Positions 38,169-47,263 of a DNA stretch of 64,000 nucleotides are shown one piece after another. The DNA lies in NCBI GenBank assembly GCA_015056365.1, contig SVGM01000005.1, positions 1 through 64,000 of the forward strand, written 5' to 3'. The notes under the pieces were generated by a model. It had not been told where the DNA came from and did not search any database. It was given only the letters and a program-made list of their open reading frames with translations. This stretch comes from Clostridiales bacterium. Its GTDB lineage: Bacteria > Bacillota > Clostridia > Christensenellales > Aristaeellaceae. Position numbers and translations under genes: made by a program. How positions within the stretch are numbered: the first letter of the stretch is position 1; every line of letters begins with the position of its first letter.

Positions 38169-39506
38169 TCACTGCCAATTCATCTGGTATTCATTAATGC
38201 TGGGATCCTTGTACCAGTAGTCGATACCATGGAGCAGTTTTCCGGCTTCGGGATACGCCAGCAGATCGGCAGCACGATTCGCAGACTCCAGCAACGTTCT
38301 GCGGCTGGACACCATTACATTCTGGTCCTCTTTCGTCATGGAATCCGCAGCGGTTTCAAAAGCCAGAATCGCCTGATTGCGATCATTGGTCAGCTGAGTT
38401 ACGGCATCCTGCTGCTCCTGCGTCAGCTGGGGCAGGGTGGCTGCATAGTCCAACACTTCTCTTGCCACTGCAATGTATTGTGCGGAGCGCATGCCCTCTT
38501 CCATGAGCCAATCCGTATACTGATAGCTGACATACGGAATCTCTTCCACTTCAATGCCGTACACTTCCCGGATCACTTCGATCCGGTTCGCCTGATCAGT
38601 GAAGGTGAAGTTCCAGCCCTGCAATGCCGTACGATATTCGCCGGTAATGACGTGCGATCCAATAGAATCGGCGTTCTTGACTTTGTTGAGCAGGTTAAGC
38701 ACCTTGGCGAGACTCATATCGGTAAAGAAATTAATCTCTCCGCTGGTGGCATAATCCCAGCCGCTCTTGATGAGGCCGGAATTGCTCTTGACCTTTTCAA
38801 AGATGGCGGTCATCATTCTGCGCTGGCGTCCCGTACGGCCGATATCGTTACCTTCCACCGTGGCGTTCTTCCTGGCGCGAAGATAGTCGGTAATACCCAC
38901 GCCGTCCAGATGCTGCATGCCCTTGTAATAATTTCTGTCGCTGTGACCGGTGTAGTTCATATCCACTTCGATATCCACACCACCGATAAAGTCACCCAGC
39001 GCGATCATAGCGGCCATATCCACCGCGCAATAGTGATCAATGGGAATACCGCCCAGCAGCCAGCTGGCAGCGTTACAAATTCGTTCGAAACCTTCGCCAA
39101 CCGTGTCAGCACAGTTGAAAGCGGCATTCAGCTTGTAAATACCGCGAACGCCGGGAACATATGTCACCGTATCACGGGGCAGAGAAATCAAGTTCACCTC
39201 GCTGGTGGTCATGTTGATCGATACCACCATAACGGCGTCGGTATGGCAATCTTCAAGCGTCTTCTTGAAATAGCTACCGCTTCCCAGATAACCCTGAAAA
39301 CCAAAGTCCACGCCAAGCAAAAGAATATTGGTATAACGCTGCGGCGTTTTTGCAACCGGAGTATCATGCGGATCAATGAGAGGGTTTCGGGAAACAGTTT
39401 CAGATACTGCGCTAGTCATCTGACCAAACACGCACATAACGAGAAGCAGAATTGCAACACTTCGACAAATGATCTGTTTCATTTCTTTCTCCTTATCTGA
39501 TTTCAC
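38169..39506 (-). CDS. LytR-CpsA-Psr (LCP) family protein
   Basis: NILLLGVDFG, DAVMVVSINMTTSEVNLISLPRDTVTYVPG, GITDYLRARKNATVEGNDIGRTGRQRRMM. Confidence 0.92.
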   Translation of the reverse strand: MKSDKEKEMKQIICRSVAILLLVMCVFGQMTSAVSETVSRNPLIDPHDTPVAKTPQRYTNILLLGVDFGFQGYLGSGSYFKKTLEDCHTDAVMVVSINMTTSEVNLISLPRDTVTYVPGVRGIYKLNAAFNCADTVGEGFERICNAASWLLGGIPIDHYCAVDMAAMIALGDFIGGVDIEVDMNYTGHSDRNYYKGMQHLDGVGITDYLRARKNATVEGNDIGRTGRQRRMMTAIFEKVKSNSGLIKSGWDYATSGEINFFTDMSLAKVLNLLNKVKNADSIGSHVITGEYRTALQGWNFTFTDQANRIEVIREVYGIEVEEIPYVSYQYTDWLMEEGMRSAQYIAVAREVLDYAATLPQLTQEQQDAVTQLTNDRNQAILAFETAADSMTKEDQNVMVSSRRTLLESANRAADLLAYPEAGKLLHGIDYWYKDPSINEYQMNWQ

Positions 39507-40234
39507 AGCTGGATGTTAAGCGCGGACATAATCTGACCCTGATTTCGCCACGTCAGCAGATCCGCTTTTTCTCTTCCATAGTGCTTTTCCAAAAACGCAT
39601 AGGCTGCCTGTAGGCATACGGGTCTGGTAGAAGTGTTGTGAGCGTCTGTCGCAACAAAATCTACGACGTCCTCCTCCAGCAGCCTGCGGATAAAACGATT
39701 ACCAATCCCGTTGGAATGCAGCACCGTCTGTGCATTCATCTGGATCAGAGCGTTCAGATGCTTTAGTTCCTCAATCAGCTCCCACTTGCCGTAAAGGCAA
39801 TGGTAGCGCTCCACATGCGCCAGAATGGGTCGATATCCGCCGTTTGCAAGCTCGCGAAGCGCCTTGAGCATCTCATCAATCTTCACCGACGGAAAAAACT
39901 CCACCAAAACATAACTGCTCATGGCCATTGTTGGAACTTTCCTGGTGTCCAGCTTTTGCAGGGCACTGGGAGTGTAGAAGATCTCTGCGCCAGGTAGCAG
40001 GCGCAGCTTCCATTTTTTCTGCCAGGCAAACTGATTGATTGCATTCAGCTTATCCAGGTATCCATCGTAGTCGAAATGAGCCCTTCCAGGCGTGGCGTGG
40101 GGGGTGGCGAAGATCCGTTCGATGCCCTGATTCTCCGCCTCCACCAGCATTGCCTCAGTTTCTTCCCAGTTTCTCGGGCCGTCATCAACGCCGTAAATCA
40201 GGTGCTGATGAATATCGACCAACCCATGGGTCAT
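39503..40234 (-). CDS. CpsB/CapC-type tyrosine-protein phosphatase (PHP superfamily)
   Basis: VDIHQHLIYGVDDGPRNWEETEAMLVEAENQGIERIFATPHATPG; ILAHVERY; FVATDAHNT. Confidence 0.94.
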   Translation of the reverse strand: MTHGLVDIHQHLIYGVDDGPRNWEETEAMLVEAENQGIERIFATPHATPGRAHFDYDGYLDKLNAINQFAWQKKWKLRLLPGAEIFYTPSALQKLDTRKVPTMAMSSYVLVEFFPSVKIDEMLKALRELANGGYRPILAHVERYHCLYGKWELIEELKHLNALIQMNAQTVLHSNGIGNRFIRRLLEEDVVDFVATDAHNTSTRPVCLQAAYAFLEKHYGREKADLLTWRNQGQIMSALNIQL

Positions 40235-41001
40235 TTCGCCTTGACTCCTCTCTTCTTCCCTTTTTCCTTGGTCTTGGTTTCCTCGCTGTCAGAAGAGCGG
40301 CGGTAGTAATTCTTGGATTCATACGCAGCATACATGGAACGGTGATAGTACCTGCTGCTGCTGCGATCCATCTGTACCTTGTTCAGCACAGCGCCGATCA
40401 TGGGGCAGCCGGACTTTTCGATCTGCTTCTTGGCATTGGCGACTTCCTGCTTTGTGACCAAGTTCGAAGAAACAACCAGAATCGCGCCGTCGCAGGACTT
40501 TGCCACAACAGCAGCGTCAACGATCGCGCCGACAGGAGGCGTATCGACGATCACGTAGTCCACCTTGGAGGAAAGCTGGTCCAGCAGCTCTTCAAAGCGC
40601 CAATTATTCAGCAGCTGCATGGAGTTGACCACGTCATGGCCGACAGGAATCACATATGCACCAGGGACATCCGTTGCGCAGACCACGTCATCCAGACTGA
40701 TCTCGCGGGACAGATAGTGGGCAAGGCCCTGGGTGTTGGCAGGCAGATGAATACCATACTTGCTGGCCAAAACAGAACGGCGCAGGTCGCCGTCGATCAG
40801 CACCACCGCGTAGCCCATGCTGGCCAGGGTGTGCATAATACCCATGGAAATAAAGGTCTTGCCTTCGTGCTCACGGCAGCTGGTCACCAGAATACGCCTT
40901 ACGCTGTCGCCAGCGAAAACGATATTGGTGCACAGAGTATTCATTGCCTCTTTTGTTGCATAATCAAGTTCAGGAAAATTCTCGATCTTTATACGCTTCA
41001 T
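40231..41001 (-). CDS. CpsD/CapB-type tyrosine-protein kinase (BY-kinase)
   Basis: Modified Walker A SCREHEGKTFISMGIM; VDYVIVDTPPVGAIVDAAVVA; C-terminal Tyr cluster YYHRSMYAAYESKNYYRR. Confidence 0.94.
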   Translation of the reverse strand: MKRIKIENFPELDYATKEAMNTLCTNIVFAGDSVRRILVTSCREHEGKTFISMGIMHTLASMGYAVVLIDGDLRRSVLASKYGIHLPANTQGLAHYLSREISLDDVVCATDVPGAYVIPVGHDVVNSMQLLNNWRFEELLDQLSSKVDYVIVDTPPVGAIVDAAVVAKSCDGAILVVSSNLVTKQEVANAKKQIEKSGCPMIGAVLNKVQMDRSSSRYYHRSMYAAYESKNYYRRSSDSEETKTKEKGKKRGVKAK

Positions 41002-41780
41002 ACGGCATCATCCTTTCCCGGCAGAGCCGCTGCTGCTTGTTCAGCTTCATTGGCCTGCTTCATGGCAAACACAGGCACTTCCGCAAGAATGGGAAGTCCG
41101 GTCAGTTTGGTAATGTCTTCGCCGGTCTTCACCTTATCATCCAGCAGGAATCTGATAATCAGAATACCGCAGGCAAGGATCGTGCCCGCCAATGCGCCAA
41201 GGATGGCGTTTCTGGAGGTGCTTGGACCAACAGGCCGCTCCGGCTCAAGGGCAACAGAAAGCTCGGTAGGCTTATCGGTAACCATGACGTCTGCCACGTA
41301 CTGGCTGGCGACCCTCAGATATTCATTCGCGATCAGTGCGGCCTCCGCAGGATCGCCGCATCTCACCGTAATGTGCAGAATTCGGGTACCGGAAGGATTG
41401 CTGAGGTTCAGCATCTTCTGCATATCCTTGTACGCATAAGGAAGGTTCAGGTTTTGAATGACCGCATTGGTCACCTCGTGGGTCTTGAAAACCTCCAGAT
41501 AGTCCGACGCCAGATAGGTACCCAGCTGCAAGTCGGAAAGATTCACAACCGAATCGCTGGAGCTGAGAACGTACATCTTAGCCGTCGCTTCATAGGTAGG
41601 CTTCATAAACAGCTTCGTATAGCCGCCAACAAGCACCGCACCGATCAGAAAGCATACGAAAACAAGCTTCCAGTGATCGAGGATATGGTAAAAAAGCTCA
41701 AGCAGATCGATTTCCGCTTCGTCACGTTCTGCCGGTACAATCTGCTGCTGTACGCTCAATTCCTTTGGTGTCTGTTCCAT
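40998..41780 (-). CDS. Wzz/CpsC-type chain-length determinant, BY-kinase activator
   Basis: EIDLLELFYHILDHWKLVFVCFLIGAVLVGGYTKLFMKPTYEATAKMYV; C-terminal TM. Confidence 0.93.
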   Translation of the reverse strand: MEQTPKELSVQQQIVPAERDEAEIDLLELFYHILDHWKLVFVCFLIGAVLVGGYTKLFMKPTYEATAKMYVLSSSDSVVNLSDLQLGTYLASDYLEVFKTHEVTNAVIQNLNLPYAYKDMQKMLNLSNPSGTRILHITVRCGDPAEAALIANEYLRVASQYVADVMVTDKPTELSVALEPERPVGPSTSRNAILGALAGTILACGILIIRFLLDDKVKTGEDITKLTGLPILAEVPVFAMKQANEAEQAAAALPGKDDAV

Positions 41781-41997
41781 CGTTTACCCTCCTGTAGCTG
41801 ATGAATGTCTCCGACGATCATGTCATTGCAAGGCGCTGACATCAATTTCGCAAGGGCAGCTGTTCTTCGTCTGAAGGCAATCGCCGCATGATGATTCAGA
41901 GTGGCTGATCTGTTTGAAAATCGCTGTTTCTTGATTTTCAAAAGGCGTTCTTGCATCTGCCGTTTGGCAGAAATCCCCTCAGAATACATTCCATTTT

Positions 41998-42026
41998 ATT
42001 ATATTATTCATCACCGCATTAGTCAA
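41998..42026 (-). promoter_or_regulatory. Sigma-A-like promoter of the cps-like operon
   Basis: Minus strand TTGACT-N17-TATAAT; gives a leader of ~200 nt. Confidence 0.75.
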
Positions 42027-42214
42027 TATCATCTGGCGGTTAGAAACATCTGATTCGTTGTAAACACATGTAAATTCCTTGGGCACTTTCCCGGCATCAT
42101 CCGTCAAAACCAATCTCATTGCCAAAAAACAACCCATTTCCACTACAAAGGAACACAAGAGCAAAACTTCTGTTTTCCTTTTGTATACACCAGCGCTTCC
42201 CAAATCTTACCCCC

Positions 42215-42243
42215 GCATAACTCCCCCTGAAAATCCCATACTA
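42215..42243 (+). promoter_or_regulatory. Forespore (sigma-G/F)-like promoter of spoVT
   Basis: GCATA-N17-CATACTA. Confidence 0.55.
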
Positions 42244-42313
42244 CCCTTGCAAAGACAAACGGCGGAGCAAAGCAGACAGATAAGCGCGCACGCCGACAAG
42301 GAGGCAGAAAGCA

Positions 42314-42868
42314 ATGCGAGCAACGGGGATCGTGCGCAGGATTGACGAACTGGGACGTGTGGTAATCCCAAAGGAGATCCGGCGTACGCTGCGGATCCGG
42401 GAGGGCGACCCTCTGGAAATTTACACAGATCGGGATGGCGAGGTCATCCTGAAAAAATACTCCCCCATCGGCGAAATGTCCAACTTCGCCAAAGATTATA
42501 CGGAATCCATTTTTCGTTCCATGGGACATATCGCCTGCATCGTGGACAGAGACCAGGTGGTGGCAGCCAGCGGCGTGAGCAAAAAAGAGCTTAACGACAA
42601 GCCCATCAGCCCGGAGCTGGAAAACGCAATTGCCAACCGCCAGACCGTAGCCATCAACCGGGCAGGCGGCGGCAAAATCGTGGCAGTGACCAACGAAGAG
42701 GACATCACCGGCTACACGGCGCAGGTGGTTTCCCCCATCATTGCCGACGGCGAAGCCATTGGTGCTGTGCTGCTGCTGAGCAAGGAGGCGGGCACCCGCA
42801 TGGGCGACGCGGAGATGAAAGTGGCCGAAACCGCCGCCGGCATCGTGGGCCGTCAGATGGAACAATAA
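42314..42868 (+). CDS. spoVT: Stage V sporulation protein T
   Basis: MRATGIVRRIDELGRVVIPKEIRRTLRIREGDPLEIYTDRDGEVILKKYSPIGE AbrB N-terminus plus GAF-like C-terminus. Confidence 0.97.
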   Translation: MRATGIVRRIDELGRVVIPKEIRRTLRIREGDPLEIYTDRDGEVILKKYSPIGEMSNFAKDYTESIFRSMGHIACIVDRDQVVAASGVSKKELNDKPISPELENAIANRQTVAINRAGGGKIVAVTNEEDITGYTAQVVSPIIADGEAIGAVLLLSKEAGTRMGDAEMKVAETAAGIVGRQMEQ

Positions 42869-42976
42869 CCTTACGCAACCTCATAGCCTTGCGAAACTGC
42901 AGCAATGCGCATATAATAGCATTGCTGTGGTTTTTTATATCGCAAAGAAAAGCACAGCGGTTACGGAGGGAAGAAT

Positions 42977-44569
42977 TTGAGCAACACACAGAAATCCATC
43001 GTCAGCGGTATGACGGTGCTCAGTCTGGTAGGCGTGATCTGCAAGATCGTAGGCGCACTGTACCGCATTCCGCTGGCATGGCTCATTGGCGACGAGGGCA
43101 TGGGCACCTATCAGCTGGTGTTTCCTACCTATAACATGCTCTTGACCATTTCCTCGGCTGGCCTTCCTGTTGCCATCAGCCGCATGGTCAGTTATTCTCT
43201 GGCAAAGGACGACCCCAGAAGCGCTAAGCGGATCTTCCGGGTAGCGCTGTGTCTGCTGACCGCGCTGGGATTCATCGCCATGCTGCTGATGATCGTCATG
43301 AGTCCTACTCTGGCGCAGCGTTCCGGCGATCTGTCCACCCAGCCCGGCTTTGTGGCCATTGCGCCTGCCCTGCTGCTGGTATGCGTCATGTCCGCGCTGC
43401 GTGGATTCATGCAGGGACAGCAGAACATGGTGCCCACGGCCATCTCTCAGCTGATTGAGCAGGTGGGCAAGGTCTTTGTGGCGCTTCCTCTTGCCTGGCT
43501 GGGCAGCCGGGTTTCCATCGCCTATGCTGCCGCTGGCGTGCTGCTGGGTACGTCGCTTGCGGAAGCTGCAGCGCTTTTGTACATGGTGATCGTGTACCAT
43601 CGCAAGAAAGCAACGTTTGCGGCGCTGCCTCAAAGTGACGAATCCGAAAACCTGCCGGCAAAATCGCTGCTTCGCCGCCTGCTTTCCCTGAGCATTCCCA
43701 TCACGCTGGGCGCCTGTATTGTGCCGATTGCGTCCTTCATCGACAGCGGCCTTCTGCTGAACCGGCTGGTGGTGGCAGGCATCCCCCGCAACGAGGCGCT
43801 GGGGCTCTACGGTCGCTATTCCGGCTACGTGCTGACACTGATCAACGTGCCCACTGCATTGGCTACTGCCATCGCCATGAGCCTGGTTCCCTCGATTTCC
43901 GGTGCCATGGCCCGCGGAGACGGCAAAGGCATGCGCCATCAAAGCGCACTGGGTCTCAGGCTCTCTTTTGTGGTGGGTCTGCCTTGTTCCATCGGCATGA
44001 GCATGCTCAGCAAGCAGTTGCTGGATCTGGTCTATCATTTCGACACCCCGGAAGCGCTGCAAGTAACCGCCAATCTGCTGAGCATCTCCAGTCTCACCAT
44101 TGTGCTGTTCACGGTGGTGCAGTCCACCAGCGGCATTCTGCAGGGGCTTCGCAAGCAGCGCATTCCCATGTATACGCTGATGCTCGGCGTTGCGGTCAAG
44201 ATTTTCTTGAATTACACGCTCATCGGCACCCCCAGCATCCACATCTACGGCGCCCCGATCGCCTCCCTGGCCTGCTACACCCTGAGCATGGTTCCTAACC
44301 TTTTCTACGTGCGTAAATACACCGGCATGAAGCTGGATCTATGGAACATCGCGGGAAAACCTGCGCTGGCTACCGCCGTGATGGCGCTGGTGCTGTTTGG
44401 CAGCATGAAGCTTCTGCCCACGAATGGCTTCTGGGCGCTGATCCAGGTATGTATCGGCGCCGCAGCCTATGCGGGGGCTGCGCTGATGACCGGCGCGGTT
44501 TCTCGGGACGATCTTGCCCCCATCCTGCGCCGTTTTGGGCGTAAGGGTTCACCTAAGAAGGAGGATTAA
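42977..44569 (+). CDS. Polysaccharide flippase family protein (SpoVB/YabM-like)
   Basis: Multi-TM; GALYRIPLAWLIGDEGMGTYQLVFPTYNMLLTISSAGLPVAISRMV. Confidence 0.92.
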   Translation: MSNTQKSIVSGMTVLSLVGVICKIVGALYRIPLAWLIGDEGMGTYQLVFPTYNMLLTISSAGLPVAISRMVSYSLAKDDPRSAKRIFRVALCLLTALGFIAMLLMIVMSPTLAQRSGDLSTQPGFVAIAPALLLVCVMSALRGFMQGQQNMVPTAISQLIEQVGKVFVALPLAWLGSRVSIAYAAAGVLLGTSLAEAAALLYMVIVYHRKKATFAALPQSDESENLPAKSLLRRLLSLSIPITLGACIVPIASFIDSGLLLNRLVVAGIPRNEALGLYGRYSGYVLTLINVPTALATAIAMSLVPSISGAMARGDGKGMRHQSALGLRLSFVVGLPCSIGMSMLSKQLLDLVYHFDTPEALQVTANLLSISSLTIVLFTVVQSTSGILQGLRKQRIPMYTLMLGVAVKIFLNYTLIGTPSIHIYGAPIASLACYTLSMVPNLFYVRKYTGMKLDLWNIAGKPALATAVMALVLFGSMKLLPTNGFWALIQVCIGAAAYAGAALMTGAVSRDDLAPILRRFGRKGSPKKED

Positions 44570-44570
44570 C

Positions 44571-46022
44571 ATGAATCGCCTTACCATCGTTACGCTGGGC
44601 ACCGGCGGAGAGGCCTTCCTTACCCGCGGCGTGGAACACGCGCTGAGGAGTGCGAAGCGGCTGGTGCTGCGCACGGGCAGACATCCCATGACCGCCTTTC
44701 TCCAGCAGGAAAACATCACCTACGAAACGCTGGACGCGCTCTACGACGCCAGCGAAGATTTTGACGCCTTCAACTGCGACGCAGCCAAAAAGCTGATCCA
44801 GATGTGTGAAGAGACTCCCGTTTGCTATGCCGTCAGCGATGCAGCCTTTGACACCACCGTTGCCGCGGTACGCGCACAGCTGCCCGGAAGCGCAGACGTG
44901 ACCGTCCTGCCCGGCGTCAGCCATGCATCCCGCTGCCTTGCCATGGTGGAAGCCGCGACGCCCTCAGTGCGTCTGTATGCGGCCAGTGAGTTGGACAAAG
45001 CGCCGCATTCTCCTGAGGAAGCGCTGCTGGTAACGGAGCTGTTCAGCCGGACCTGCGCCGGGGACTGCAAGCTGAAGCTGATGGAGCTGCTGCCCGAGGA
45101 TATCTGCATTCAGTTGATTACCGGCGATGAGGCCACTGGCGAGCTTACCTGCCGGGAAATCCCGCTGTATGAGCTGGATCGGCAGCCCGGCTACGACCAT
45201 CTGACCGCCGCCTATGTGCCCGGCGTGCCCATGCTCAACCGCAGCCGTTACAACATGAACGATCTGGTACAGGTGGTGACTCGTCTGCGTGCGCCGGACG
45301 GCTGCCCCTGGGACCGGGAGCAGACTCACGAAAGCATTCTGCCGGATCTGCTGGAGGAAAGCTACGAGTATATCCAGGCCGTGCGGGAAGAGGATATCGA
45401 CCATATGTACGACGAGCTGGGCGACGTGCTTCTGCAGGTCGCCATGCAATCCGAGATTGCGCATGAACACGGCGAGTTTGATATTCTGGACGTGACCAGC
45501 GCCATTTGCGGCAAGATGATCGAACGGCACCCCCATGTGTTCGGGCAGGTCAAAGCGGACACCTCCGAGCAGGTGCTGGAAAACTGGGAGGCCCTCAAGC
45601 GCCAGCAGCGCGGACTCCATTCCCACGCCGACGCTATGGCCAACGTCTCCACCGGTCTCTCTCCCCTGCTGCGCGCCAGTAAAGTACAGAAAAAAGCCGC
45701 CAAGGTGGGCTTCGATTTCGACAATGCTCAGGATGCGCTGAAGAAGGTGTATGAGGAAGCCGACGAAGTCAAGGAGAACCTGGAGAGCGGAAAGGACCCG
45801 GAAGAAGAAATCGGCGATCTCTTTTTCTCCGTGGTCAACGTTTGCAGACTATGCGGCAAAAACCCCGATATTGCGTTGTTTTCCGCGGTTGAGAAATTTA
45901 TCTCTCGTTTCCGCGACATGGAAAATGCAGTGAAAAACGCAGGAAAATGCGTTGAGGACTTGACTTTATCAGAAATGGATGTATACTGGGATGCAGGAAA
46001 ACAAAATAAACAAAGGCTTTGA
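44571..46022 (+). CDS. mazG: MazG nucleotide pyrophosphohydrolase with N-terminal tetrapyrrole-methylase-like domain (YabN-like)
   Basis: RLRAPDGCPWDREQTHESILPDLLEESYEYIQAV; EEIGDLFFSVVNVCRL. Confidence 0.95.
   Translation: MNRLTIVTLGTGGEAFLTRGVEHALRSAKRLVLRTGRHPMTAFLQQENITYETLDALYDASEDFDAFNCDAAKKLIQMCEETPVCYAVSDAAFDTTVAAVRAQLPGSADVTVLPGVSHASRCLAMVEAATPSVRLYAASELDKAPHSPEEALLVTELFSRTCAGDCKLKLMELLPEDICIQLITGDEATGELTCREIPLYELDRQPGYDHLTAAYVPGVPMLNRSRYNMNDLVQVVTRLRAPDGCPWDREQTHESILPDLLEESYEYIQAVREEDIDHMYDELGDVLLQVAMQSEIAHEHGEFDILDVTSAICGKMIERHPHVFGQVKADTSEQVLENWEALKRQQRGLHSHADAMANVSTGLSPLLRASKVQKKAAKVGFDFDNAQDALKKVYEEADEVKENLESGKDPEEEIGDLFFSVVNVCRLCGKNPDIALFSAVEKFISRFRDMENAVKNAGKCVEDLTLSEMDVYWDAGKQNKQRL
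45960..45987 (+). promoter_or_regulatory. Sigma-A-like promoter of HU gene inside the 3' end of mazG
   Basis: TTGACT-N16-TATACT. Confidence 0.6.
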
Positions 46023-46110
46023 TTAAAAAAACCTTTGTTTCCTTGCTTTCCGTCGAGTTTCTTTACAGTCCATGCTCTGCATGGCGATAACAAAAGGAGG
46101 TACAACTGTT

Positions 46111-46386
46111 ATGAACAAAGCTGAATTGACCGCCGCCATCGTTAAGAAGACTGGTTTCACCAAGAAGGACGCCGAAAAGGCTCTGGCCGCCGTGACCGAA
46201 GTGGTTACCGAGGCTCTGACCGCTGGCGAAAAGGTTCAGATCGTTGGCTTCGGTGGCTTCGAAGTCCGCAATCGTCCCGCCCGTGTTGCCCGCAACCCCC
46301 GCACTGGCGAGCAGATCAAGATCGCTGCTTCCAAGGCTCCCGTTTTCAAGGCTGGCAAGGCCCTGAAGGAGAGCGTCAACAAGTAA
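46111..46386 (+). CDS. hup: HU family DNA-binding protein
   Basis: MNKAELTAAIVKKTGFTKKDAEKALAAV...VGFGGFEVRNRPARVARNPRTGEQIKIAASKAPVFKAGKALK. Confidence 0.98.
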   Translation: MNKAELTAAIVKKTGFTKKDAEKALAAVTEVVTEALTAGEKVQIVGFGGFEVRNRPARVARNPRTGEQIKIAASKAPVFKAGKALKESVNK

Positions 46387-46414
46387 GTTGACCAGTTGCC
46401 GCATGGCGGCATAC

Positions 46415-46456
46415 AAAGAAATCGTCGTGGTTTTTTACCGCGGCGATTTCTTTTTT
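46415..46456 (+). terminator. Terminator of HU gene
   Basis: AAAGAAATCGTCGTGG-loop-CCGCGGCGATTTCTTT-TTT. Confidence 0.75.
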
Positions 46457-46520
46457 CTTTCCACGCAGAGTCACTTTTATGGCCGGGCTGCATAAGATGC
46501 AATGAGCGAGGTGACGCCCC

Positions 46521-46712
46521 ATGCCGTATCCATACGAAAAAAGCTACCCGTGCCGCAGCAAATGGCTGTACGTGGCTGGGTACGGACTGCTGATCGCAGG
46601 CATTTTTCTTTTGTTTTGCTGTATTCCGCTGTGGGCATGGTTGGCGCTGCTGGGGGTTCTGCTGATGGCGGCAGGATTTGTGCTGCTTGGAATCAGCCAT
46701 GCTTGGAGGTGA
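46521..46712 (+). CDS. Small two-TM membrane protein of unknown function
   Basis: 63 aa; WLYVAGYGLLIAGIFLLFCCIPLWAWLALLGVLLMAAGFVLLGISH. Confidence 0.45.
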   Translation: MPYPYEKSYPCRSKWLYVAGYGLLIAGIFLLFCCIPLWAWLALLGVLLMAAGFVLLGISHAWR

Positions 46713-46810
46713 ACGCATGTCCGTCAAAATGATCTGCATTCGTGCGCCACGGTTCCTCAGCGGCTTTCTGAAACTTTTTGCAAAGAAGCAAAAATAGCAT
46801 GATCCTTTTC

Positions 46811-46857
46811 AAAGTGCAAAAGGGCAGCAACCTGCTTGCCGCCTTTTTGCACTTTTT
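46811..46857. terminator. Bidirectional terminator
   Basis: AAAGTGCAAAAGGGC-loop-GCCTTTTTGCACTTTTTT. Confidence 0.75.
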
Positions 46858-46887
46858 TGTGTTCGTTCCGCGAAAAAATGCTTTTGG

Positions 46888-47259
46888 TTATTTTGCCTTG
46901 GGTTTACAGATAAAGGCCACCAGCGTTCCGAAGAACACCGCTGCCGCGATACCGCCAGCCGTGGCTGTCAGGCCGCCGGTAAAAGCGCCCAGCCACCCCT
47001 TTTCCTGCACCGCATGAATGACGCCTTGGCTCAGGGAATGACCAAAGCCGGTCAAGGGCACCGTAGCGCCAGCTCCAGCGAATTCCACCAGCGGAGCATA
47101 CAGCCCAACCGCACTGAGCACCACACCCGCAAGAATAAAAATGACCAGAATTCTTGCTGGTGTCAGTTTGGTCAGCAAGCAAAGCAGTTCGCCAATGCAG
47201 CAGATCGCGCCGCCAACCAGAAACACCTTCAGATACATCCACAGCCAGCTCCAGATCAT
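46888..47259 (-). CDS. spoVAE: Stage V sporulation protein AE
   Basis: FLVGGAICCIGELLCLLTKLTPARILVIFILAGVVLSAVGLYAPLVEFAGAGATVPLTGFGHSLSQG. Confidence 0.95.
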   Translation of the reverse strand: MIWSWLWMYLKVFLVGGAICCIGELLCLLTKLTPARILVIFILAGVVLSAVGLYAPLVEFAGAGATVPLTGFGHSLSQGVIHAVQEKGWLGAFTGGLTATAGGIAAAVFFGTLVAFICKPKAK

Positions 47260-47263
47260 CAGC

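Noticed and set aside
36767-39500. Long plus-strand ORFs at 36767-37960 and 38091-39500
   Set aside because: Antisense to the sugar-kinase-like and LCP genes, which carry unmistakable family motifs.
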